NCBI GenBank assembly: GCA_021527695.1
Contig: JAKFAO010000012.1
Coordinates: forward strand, 990,622-1,054,621
Origin: Naematelia aurantialba
Lineage: Eukaryota > Basidiomycota > Tremellomycetes > Tremellales > Naemateliaceae
Length of the DNA: 64,000 nt
Direction of reading: 5' to 3'
The first letter of the stretch is position 1; every line of letters begins with the position of its first letter. The position numbers were made by a program, and so were the translations under genes. The notes under the pieces are model-generated. The model made no database searches, was not told where the DNA came from, and saw only the letters and a program-made list of their open reading frames with translations. This document shows, piece after piece, positions 56,208-64,000 of the stretch.

Positions 56208-56885
56208 GGTAGATCTGTTGCGCTTCGGGTATCTGATCAGTCTAGAGACGGAATGGCCGCGATCCTCAAGCAGCCGCATTTTAGTTGAAACGCACCCCGG
56301 CAAGACAACACAGCCCCGATCGATATGCTGAGGGGCCGCCATTATGGTGATGATTCAGCTGTCCAAGGATCGGGCAAGGGACCACCTGAGGTATGCCCGA
56401 GGAGACGACCTGGCGGTCTGCGGTCCTTGGCTGGTTAGCAGCTCTTCATGACACCGGTCACTTGCTGGCCGAGAGAGACAACGGACTAGAGGGATCGCAC
56501 ACACGAAGAGGTCTGCTTCCGGGCAAGCCGAGCCCGGTTGAGAGTTGCCCACTCGGCGTCGTCAGCCCTTCAGTGACCGTCCATTCGACCAGCTCGACGT
56601 TTGCCCAAGCCCCTTAAGGACCTTTCAAAATCTCGTGAATGCTTCCGGCAGGACCATCAGATGACTCTTCTATTGGTATACTGCGTACACTGCGACATGG
56701 TAAGGATAGAGGCATTGGCTGGTGAAATGCACACTCTAATCATGAAACGCTTGGGCTGAAATGGCTCATTCTGTATCTCGGCTGTAAGTGAGTTTAGTCC
56801 GTCATGACGTATGGTGGGTCCCTGTCTGTCTTGCAGCTAGCACTGAGCATCATGTAGATCAATGAAAAGCACCCAGATAGGCTCT
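56208..56885. other. Intergenic region, no gene recognised
   Basis: Upstream of the NmrA-like gene and downstream of the PhyH gene. No supported exon; presumably promoter and 3' flank. Confidence 0.4.
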
Positions 56886-57995
56886 CTACCAACAATCGGC
56901 TGCCGTACGAAAGGGCGAGCGGAAGTCGCCTTCAAACTTGGATCCGAGAAAGTCAAAGTCCTCTTCAACGAATTGGCCGGCAATCAAGGTCCCATTCTCC
57001 TTGCCCAGTTCTTGGACGATTGGCTCCAGCGACTTGGGCCAAGGTGGCAAGAGGTGGTTCTTGTACCAGCTAAGAGACATTAATGCGTCTCTGACGCAAC
57101 TGTCAGAGAATACAGAGAATACTCACCCAGCCGTGTATACAAAGGCGAGCATGACACGGGTTTCTCCGGTCCGGTTGCTCATGCCCGCATGCCTATACCT
57201 TCTCAGAGGGCTCATCCACGTCTCTACTTACCATAGACGCAGGTCACGCAGAACAAGACTACCCTTGGGGATAAAGGGGTAGACTGGCGGACGAACTTGC
57301 TTCCTCGCTTCCAAAGACTCGTCTTTGACCCAACCCAACTTCAAATTCGGGTCCTCGTAGTCGTCGTATGTGGCAGAGTTGTGCGTCCCCAAATAAAGCT
57401 CTGTCACGCCGTTGTCAGGCGAAGCGTCGACGAGGGTGACATTCAGTGCGACGGCACATGGGTGCGATAGATGATGGCCTTTGAGGTCCTTGTGAACCCT
57501 CTGTCGGACGGGGGTGTTGGGAAGAAGGGTGTTTGAACGGACGTAGCGGAGTTCTGGGTCGGGACCCAAGATGTTGCACAGGACGGCACCGGCCGGTTTG
57601 TTGGCGTATATTTCAGGGAGAATATACTCTTCGCAACGTCGGCTGACGCGACAAAAGTGGACACACCTTTCTCCATGGGCGGGACCTGGGAGACATTGCC
57701 CTTCTCTCGACCGTGACTATGGACGTTAACTTCAGTGTACAGGTGCCAGATTGAATAGGACCCACTTCCAGTGGATACCAGGAATTTTGCCCGCCATAAT
57801 GTTGCGAGTGTCGACCAGCATTCTCTCGCTGAGTTTGTCGATGACAGGAATGGGAATGGCATTTTGAAGCACAACAACACCGTCGCGAAAGTAACCAGTG
57901 ACAGCATCAAACATGTGAATGTCCGACAGAACACCAGAGTCTCGCTCCTCATCGGAGAGGACAACCACAGGAGGGCTGTCCGGTTTTGTGGGCAT
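56886..57995 (-). CDS. PhyH-family (phytanoyl-CoA dioxygenase-like) Fe(II)/2-oxoglutarate oxygenase
   Basis: Double-stranded beta-helix oxygenase. N-terminal: FRDGVVVLQNAIPIPVIDKL, the usual PhyH opening. Iron site: RVHKDLKGHH (HxD) in the middle and a distal His in the strand read as RLWHAGMSNRTGETR, with Arg for 2-oxoglutarate. AVALNVTLVDASPDNGVTEL and PFIPKGSLVLRDLRLW are also typical. The C-terminal exon SWYKNHLLPPWPKSLEPIV ends ADCW. Introns near 57744-57675, 57640-57600 and 57234-57125. About 320 residues; start ATG 57995. Substrate unknown; fungal members act on diverse hydrophobic or secondary metabolites. This is the last intact recognisable gene before the subtelomeric repeats. Confidence 0.8.
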
Positions 57996-58081
57996 TGTAA
58001 GGCGTGCAACCTTGTGCGGTCCGAGCGGTCCGGTCGTAACGGTGCTGAGGGACGGTTGATCTGAGAGGACCGGACTACTTG

Positions 58082-58087
58082 TATATA
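58082..58087 (-). promoter_or_regulatory. TATA-like box for the PhyH gene
   Basis: TATATA about 90 bp upstream of the PhyH ATG. Confidence 0.3.
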
Positions 58088-58149
58088 GGTAACAAGAGCA
58101 GACGTCGCCGAAAATGCACAAAGGGTATACTACCTTACCACACCTTCAC

Positions 58150-59140
58150 CACCTGACTGCCGGATGAGTGTAGAATGGTCAAAGTGAGACGTTTACGTCT
58201 CAAGAGAGTCGATATACGCCATATATGGGATACATCAACAGGTGGAGTTGGGTTAGGCGTGCGATTAGGTGACGAAGTTGCGGGAAGCCTTTCCATGTAC
58301 CTTCGAGATAAGACGTCCTAACCCACTGAGCCAAACTGAATGCTGCATTCACACTTGGGCATTTGCGAAGCAAATGCTGGGAAGCCCCGCAGCAGCCAAA
58401 CACGGCATTCACCTTCTTACGGAATCCCAGCTCGTAACCCGAAACCAGATACGTCATTCACTATTGTCAAGAATCCAGCCAAAAAACCAGCATCACCTCC
58501 TTGTTACCACCACCTTTCTACTCCAAATGCTGGGATTCCTCATGAATTGTCATTACGCCATTCAAACTTTGCACTTTTAGTCGATATATCCTTCTTACGT
58601 CATTCAAACTTGGCATAATTATCCCATATAAACCCATACCATAGCAGTTCATATGGCGATACTCTTGAAATTCATGAGTGGCAAATTCACCATCCATTAC
58701 GGCTCTTTGCACGGACCTCCGAAGCGGTGATTGAGGCCGAAAACTTCAAATCGGAATCCCTATAGGGCTGGGCCCGCCAAATTCTGCCCGAATCAGCCAA
58801 TTACGGAAAATATCCCGAATCCTGCCACCTTATGTGGCATTCCGATGCTTGGCTATAGTACACTATGCTTCCTAATCAAACAGACGTACCTAGTATGTGA
58901 GGAGGAACTGGCATACACGCATTAATTTTATTGACAGCTTCCGTGATGGCAGAATCTCTAAAGAACACGTCAGTGCAGGGATCCCGACATCGCTTGAACA
59001 CCTATGCTTACCGGTTTCCGGTTCTACTTTGAGAGCTCAGTATAATACGCACTATTTATGCGTGCATAATCCTAGCCCTAGATAACGGGATACATGCCCA
59101 GGAATGGTCTGCCGGCTGTCCTGGTAGGGCGTCGCTATAA
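58150..59140. other. Subtelomeric unique/decayed DNA
   Basis: AT-richer than the gene region. Short repeated words such as CATTCAAACTTTGCA (58557-58615) and GGAATCCC. No coding exon with family features. Confidence 0.45.
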
Positions 59141-59144
59141 TCCA

Positions 59145-59228
59145 TGCATGAGCCTCAAATACCGAGAGTATAATACCTGTTAAATTTATTATAATGCATG
59201 CATGCATAAGCCTCAAATACCGAGAGTC
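59145..59228 (+). repeat. Short direct duplication (~25 bp, 57-bp period)
   Basis: GCATGAGCCTCAAATACCGA at about 59146 and GCATAAGCCTCAAATACCGA at about 59203, separated by AT-rich DNA and CATGCATG words. Confidence 0.6.
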
Positions 59229-59283
59229 CATTACCGGTTAAAAGGGACATTTACCGTGACGCATTACCGGCTAAACTTTGCCA

Positions 59284-59620
59284 TTTTACCGGATCCCGAT
59301 TCATTGGAGAAGAGAAGAGCACGTGGAAAACATGGGGATCCCGATATGGGCGAGAGAGAGACTTTTAACCGATTAGAATTTGGCTTTTTACCGGATCCCG
59401 GTTCGGGCGGGAAAGGAAAGAGCACGTGGCAAACTTGGGGATCCCGATATGGGCGCGAGAGAGACTTTTCACCGGCTAAAATTTGGCTTTTTACCGGATC
59501 CCGTTATCGGGAGGGGAGACGTCAAGCACGTGGAAAACTCGGGGATTCCGATATGGGGGCGAGAGAGACCTTTCAACGACTAATTACAGGGATTTATCGG
59601 ATCCCGTTTTCACTGGAGGG
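59284..59620 (+). repeat. ~103-bp tandem repeat, three copies plus a partial
   Basis: Marker GGATCCCG occurs at about 59291, 59393, 59496 and 59599. Each unit reads TTTTACCGGATCCCG, then GAG..AGCACGTGG, then GATCCCGATATGGGCGAGAG, then GACTTTT. An E-box-like CACGTG palindrome is kept in all three full copies. An open frame through the array is a by-product of the repeat. Confidence 0.85.
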
Positions 59621-59889
59621 AGGAAATATCGGTTACAAGCCACTCTGTCGTCCCCGCATGTCGGAATCCGTTATTTGTTCTGATTTCAAGACGGATCTAA
59701 TGGGCATCTGCGCTGCCTAGAGAGGCTAATTGCCCGTACTTGAGCGTCCCCGTACCAAGCCCTGCCACACACGGTTTGAGCTCCACGTGACCATCCTTTA
59801 TGGGCCAAATCTTCGAGAAATGGTCGAGCCGGGGTAGCACAGCGAGTACGTACGGGTCATGGTCGATGCCCAGAGCTATAGGGGGAGCC

Positions 59890-60920
59890 GGGCGAGTCTC
59901 TCTCTCTCCCGTCATATCGGAACCCGTTTTGGCTGTAGAATACGGGATATTTGATGGATCGCCCTACTGTGGCTTATCAGATTCGAGCTATCGGGCTGCT
60001 CACCATGGTATACGCCCCCAACTAGCAGTCCCTCCACCCCTTCATGTCGGGACCCGTTTTGGCTGCAGAATATGAGGTATTTGACTGCTCGCCCTGCTGT
60101 GGCTCATCAGATTCCAGTTCTTGGGGCTGCTCACCTTGGTAGACCGTCTCATCTGGCAGTCCTTCTCCCCTCACATGTCGGAACCCGATTTGGCTGAAGA
60201 ATATGAGGTATTTGACGGCTCGCCCTGCTGTGGCTCATCAGATTCCAGCTATGGGGCTGCTCACCATGGTAGACCGTCTCATCTGGCAGTCTCTCCCCCA
60301 TAACGGTCCCCGACTCCACCGTGGTAGACGGTCCCAGCTAGCAGTCCTTCCCCCCCACATGTCGGGACCCGACTTGGCCATAGAGTACGAGATATTTGAC
60401 GGCTCGCCCTGCTGTGGCTCATCAGATTCCAGCTATTTGGGCTGCTTACCATGGTAGTCGGTCCCAGCTGGCAGTCCCTCTTCCCCCACATGTCGGAACC
60501 CGTTTTGGCGATAGGATACGGGACATTTGATGTAACCATCCACTGTGGCTCATCAATTCCAGCCATGGGGCTGCTCACCATGTAGACGGTCCCATCTGGC
60601 AGTCTCTCTCCCCCTGTATGTCGGGACCCGTTTTGGCTGTAGAATATGAGATATTCGATGTAACCATCCACCGTAGCTCATCAGATTCCAGCTATCTGGC
60701 TGCTCACCAAGGTAGACGGTCCCATCTGGCAGTGCCCCCAGCCGGCAGCCTCATCCAGCTTGCAGTCCTTCTCCCCCACATGTCGGGTCCCGTTTCGGCG
60801 ATAGAATACTCGGCTCGCCCTGCTGTGGCTATCAGATTTAGGTCATCGGGCAAGCTCACGATGGTAGACGCTACCAGCTCAGCTGGGAGCCCCTCTCCCA
60901 TAACGGCTTCCGATTGCACC
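59890..60920 (+). repeat. ~130-bp subtelomeric tandem repeat, about seven copies
   Basis: Marker CATGTCGGGACCCG (variants CATATCGG, TATGTCGG) starts at 59913, 60043, 60174, 60358, 60489, 60617 and 60779: spacings 130, 131, 184, 131, 128, 162. The longer gaps contain extra partial units. Other conserved words: GGCTCGCCCTGCTGTGGCTC, CAGATTCCAGCTAT, GGCTGCTCACCATGGTAGAC and CATCTGGCAGTC. Confidence 0.9.
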
Positions 60921-61023
60921 ATGCTATAAAGAGAGTCAGCCCTGCCTTCTCAGGTCCGTCTAGTAACTAACATGCCGTCTGATCCCCTCTTCCTCCCCAC
61001 GAATCGGCTTCCGTTTCGTGCAC

Positions 61024-61077
61024 GATATCAGAGCCCTGTCGGATATCAGAGCCCTGTCGGATATCAGAGCCCTGTCG
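61024..61077 (+). repeat. 18-bp perfect tandem repeat x3
   Basis: GATATCAGAGCCCTGTCG three times in a row, exact. Confidence 0.95.
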
Positions 61078-62657
61078 GGATTCCGTACGCCTAAGCCGGA
61101 ATCAGTCTTGTGGCCAGCTAAAACAGGTGTAGCCTGTCGGTGCGCTGTGGCCAGTCGGCCAGAAGGCACTCACCTCACTCCATACCCTCTTCCCCTCCCC
61201 AAAACGGGTCCCGTCTTTTACCCAGACGTTGAGTCGTTCAGTTGACGACCGCATGGCCCCCTCGCTCGCCACGAAGCGTGTGTCTTCCTAGGAACCGTTG
61301 TCGGAGAGGCATAGCGACGCACTCTATAGGCTTGCTACCGATGCGGGCCAACAGCTGACTTGCCATCAGTCCATCATCGGGGACATACAGCGCAACCCAC
61401 GATGCTCTGTGATACTTGGTGACCCATCCACCCCCCAGTTGGATCCCTCCTCCCCCTCCCCATAACGGAAGCCGATAGAAGAGCGTCTGAGGACATGAGA
61501 CGTAGATAGATGCGTAGCAGACGTACGGAGACTTACCCGTCTCCCGTTGACTGATCTCGTTGGCTGACGAGAAAGAAAACATACACGTCCGTCGCGTTTT
61601 CTCGATTGAGGCCGAGCAGACACGTCCATTGTCCGTGTCAAGGCATCCCGGGCATGGCTAGGGTCACAGGGCTGCGGCGATTCAAAGCCTGTGAACGGTC
61701 GGTATCCAAGTAACTTGACAGGAAGGCAGCGTACCGTGCATCCTTAGTACGCCTCGATCCCACGCTCAGTCCCACCTTTGACCCCAGTAGCCTCCTTCTC
61801 CCCCCATATCGGACTCCGTTTATCGTTGTCGTTGGACAGCAAGTCAGGATTGCAGTTGTAGAAGAGCGATAGAAGAGCGATAGAAAGCAAGAGACATGTT
61901 TGCGAGTTGAGAAACTGTTGCGTTGAGCGATGTCGACTTCCAGTCGCCACGCCTATTACCCAATGCGGCAACCCCCCTTTGACGTGGGGTATTGTTTCGG
62001 GACCTTTCGGAGCGAGTCCTTTTGCTCTCCACGCACTAACGGATTTTCTCCACTGGCACTAACGGATTTTCAGTCGCGTATCTCTGACGTATCGCCACAT
62101 GGTCTGCTTGACATTGTCACGACCTTGCAGGCGGATGTATTCAATCTACCCCAACACCGATAGAAGAGGGACGTCATTGACGGCCGTGGCTTCAGCTAGG
62201 CGGGTCCTTTCGGCGAGCTATCGCTTATACCTCGGGAGCATCGGCTACACAGAATGATCGTCGTCTCGCTTCGACCACGGCGTCTGTTCGCCAGGTCCTT
62301 TGTTTGGTGCTCAAGCGTTCTCCACGCTTGGTCAGCGTGTTGCCCTCTATACTGACACCCGAGTGGCTGTCTTTGTGCAGCGTACTGTACTGACCCTACT
62401 GATTCAGTTTACGCTCATGGTCATCTTACCGCGTATGGCGTCCCTTGCATCGCTAGTGGAGCAGATCCAATCACCGAAAGGATGCCTTGGTCGCCGTCCA
62501 ATCTTGGGGCGTCAATCCATCAATCAATCTCTCAAAGGACATCCCTCGGAATGTCTTGCAGAGAATCCTGTTTCTTGTACTTATATTCCACCTCTCTGGC
62601 GTCTTCTTTCTCTTCTCGTTGCTTTCCTCTGCTCACCACGGCATCGTCGACATTGAA
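61078..62657. other. Subtelomeric DNA with scattered repeat cores
   Basis: Isolated copies of the core seen in the 130-bp array recur: CCAAAACGGGTCCCGTC (about 61198), CCCATAACGGAAGCCGAT (about 61459) and CCCATATCGGACTCCG (about 61805). GATAGAAGAGCG words occur near 61470 and 61860-61880, and CACTAACGGATTTTC is duplicated at 62034 and 62056. No supported gene. Confidence 0.5.
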
Positions 62658-62701
62658 CCAGCAGCACCAGCAGCACCAGCAGCACCAGCAACACCAGCAG
62701 C
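62658..62701 (+). repeat. CAGCACCAG microsatellite
   Basis: About five units of CAGCACCAG-type triplets. Encodes Pro-Ala or Gln/His runs depending on frame; no confident gene surrounds it. Confidence 0.85.
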
Positions 62702-62958
62702 GTCTCCGCTTGTCGCGCCTCAGAAACCTTCGCGTCTGTCTCGGTCTCTTCTCTCCTGGCGAGAAAGAAACTATACGCCTCCCAATCTCTGTGTAAGTCG
62801 CCTTCCTGCTATATGAGAATGTCCCGCTGAGGCGCTCAAAGTCTGTCTTCAGCTTCTTCGGCCAAACCATCAAGAATTTTCGTCAAAAAAACCAGCAGTA
62901 CGTCCAATCTCGCGATGCCTACAAACGGCTTACCCTTCGCCTGTAGAATTCCAAAAAA

Positions 62959-63914
62959 ATGTCAGACCCAAGCGAGTATGTCCTTTCATTGCGCATGGTT
63001 AGCGAGCTCATGCCAGCAGCCATCCCTCGGAGCAGCAGCCGACGTCTTCGGTCCATCTAACCCACACCGGCAGAAGCCACGAGTCTCACGGCCTTGAGCC
63101 ACTCCCTCAGTCTTTCGGCCTTGGGCCCCTACCTAGGTCGCTGCTTTCGTGAGTAACCGGTACCTAAGCCACCGAGTCTAACTTGACTAGGTCCGAAAAA
63201 CATTCATCTTTGTCGTCCACTCTAGACGCCGGCGCAGTCGATGACACGTTAGCCACCCCTTACACTTCACGTCCCTTGTCTGATGGATTCAGGTCGGCGC
63301 CGGTAACTCCTCTCGGTGGCCAGCCCGCAGCCACACACGTTCAAGACACGCCCTTTTACAACCTACGCCGACTTCGTTCTGCTTCGAGAGCCGCGGCGGG
63401 CTCCTCTACGGCTTCAGTGCCCTTGCAGGGTGAGACTACGGCTCCCATTCTACCGCCTCAAGTCCCCAGTCCGAACCAAGAATCCCGAGAGAGTACCCCG
63501 TTATCCTCGACCGACCCGGGTACCCCTCCGACTAGTCCGTCGATGCCAAGGTCTGTTAGGCAATCGGCACGTCGTATCGCCCCACGCAAACAAACGGCTC
63601 TGTCGTCGGTTGTTGAGCAAGACGAACCACAGACATCAAACAGAACGCGTAAGGGGCAGAAGCAACACGACGACGAGCACCAAAGCCACAATAGTGATGA
63701 GGGCGACGAGGAGGATGACGAGGACACAGGCGAACAACAGATTAGGTCGGATGAGAGCGATCAGGACGAGCGGGCCCCGGGGGACGATGCTTCTGCCGAG
63801 TCCGACCTTGAAGATCAACCTGGCTTTCAGGTTTCATCTCTCTCGGACGAGGTCAAGACCAAGATTCGGAATGAGCGCATCACCCTCTTAGGGGTTAGGG
63901 GGTTAGGGGGTTAG
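62959..63914 (+). pseudogene. Telomere-truncated gene, Ser/acidic-rich N-terminal fragment
   Basis: I do not recognise the family. ATG 62959 begins MSDPSE, and an intron (donor GTATGT at 62976, acceptor before 63191) joins in phase to SEKHSSLSSTLDAGAVDD. The rest is low-complexity: Pro/Ser/Thr (PPQVPSPNQESRESTPLSST), basic SVRQSARRIAPRKQ, then a long acidic stretch (DEGDEEDDEDTGEQQ). It ends VKTKIRNERITL, after which codons are telomere repeat (L-G-V-R-G) until a TAG at 63912-63914. Real sequence ends at 63887. The intron (215 nt) is long for this genome, so further 5' exons may exist. Candidates: a subtelomeric helicase-type or retroelement gene, unproven. Confidence 0.5.
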
Positions 63915-64000
63915 GGGGTTTAGGGTTAGGGGGTTAGGGGGTTAGGGGGTTAGGGGGTTAGGGGGTTAGGGGGTTAGGGGGTTAGGGGGTTAGGGGGTTA
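63888..64000 (+). repeat. Telomere, TTAGGGGG repeats
   Basis: About 14 units, mostly the 8-mer TTAGGGGG, with a 7-mer TTAGGGG first and one TTTAGGG variant near 63911. G-rich strand runs 5'->3' to the window end, as expected for a right chromosome end. The unit matches that known from Cryptococcus-type fungi. Confidence 0.97.

Noticed and set aside
59202..59720. 172-codon frame across the 103-bp array with repeated peptide units.
   Set aside because: Open only because the repeat length happens to avoid stops in several frames. No start context or splice sites.
62487..62816. Hydrophobic plus Pro-Ala-rich frame over the CAGCACCAG microsatellite.
   Set aside because: No ATG in a good position and no homology. 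It could at most be a 5' exon of the telomere-truncated gene; not supportable.
1..64000. tRNA, rRNA, CRISPR or bacterial-style operon signals.
   Set aside because: I scanned for TFIIIB/B-box-like GGTTCRANTCC, regular short repeats with unique spacers and ribosome-binding sites. None were convincing, and the window is eukaryotic.

Overview
The window is the right-hand end of a fungal chromosome. The last 113 bases are a telomere of mostly TTAGGGGG units reading outward, the repeat known from Cryptococcus and its relatives. Together with dense short introns (many 32-60 nt), compact gene spacing, Zn2Cys6 regulators and fungal-type families, this points to a basidiomycete yeast of the Tremellomycetes (Tremellales or Trichosporonales). 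I cannot name the species.

Positions 1-39,978 are gene-rich accessory metabolism: a small secreted Cys-rich protein; an NmrA-like protein; a 3-hydroxyisobutyrate-dehydrogenase-like enzyme; an odd alpha/beta hydrolase; a Dabb protein; an amidohydrolase; an amadoriase-type FAD oxidase; an M81 (MlrC-like) protein; a double GFA protein; a secreted PHB-depolymerase-like esterase; phosphoketolase; two SDRs; a membrane-anchored BBE-like FAD protein; a siderophore transporter next to a SidJ-like esterase; a Zn2Cys6 regulator; and a GH31 glycosidase. Two paralogous proteins with an arrestin-like body and a two-site Cys/His tail lie in opposite orientation at 11.5-13.5 kb and 26.4-28.3 kb.

Positions 39,979-42,825 hold repeat debris: a putative 468-bp solo LTR, a 102-bp direct repeat and a ~190-bp inverted pair. 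Then come small housekeeping-type genes: a CCHC/PSP zinc-knuckle protein, a glutaredoxin-like protein whose 3' end appears to overlap it, and a Rad60/SUMO-like protein.

Positions 46,410-54,467 form a suggestive block of two divergent pairs: inositol-monophosphatase family protein / Zn2Cys6 regulator, and MFS sugar-type transporter / glycerophosphodiester phosphodiesterase. This could be a glycerophosphoinositol or inositol (or quinate-like) utilisation cluster. The IMPase gene needs a 4-nt micro-exon to encode its metal-binding motif.

An NmrA-like protein and a PhyH dioxygenase close the unique gene space. From about 58.1 kb outward the DNA is subtelomeric: 103-bp, 130-bp and 18-bp tandem repeats that share a core sequence, low-complexity tracts, and a last gene whose reading frame runs directly into the telomere, as if a broken chromosome end had been healed inside it.

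Gene models were spliced by eye from GT/AG sites, frame continuity and family motifs. Exon edges are therefore proposals, and family names rest on recognised motifs, not on searches.
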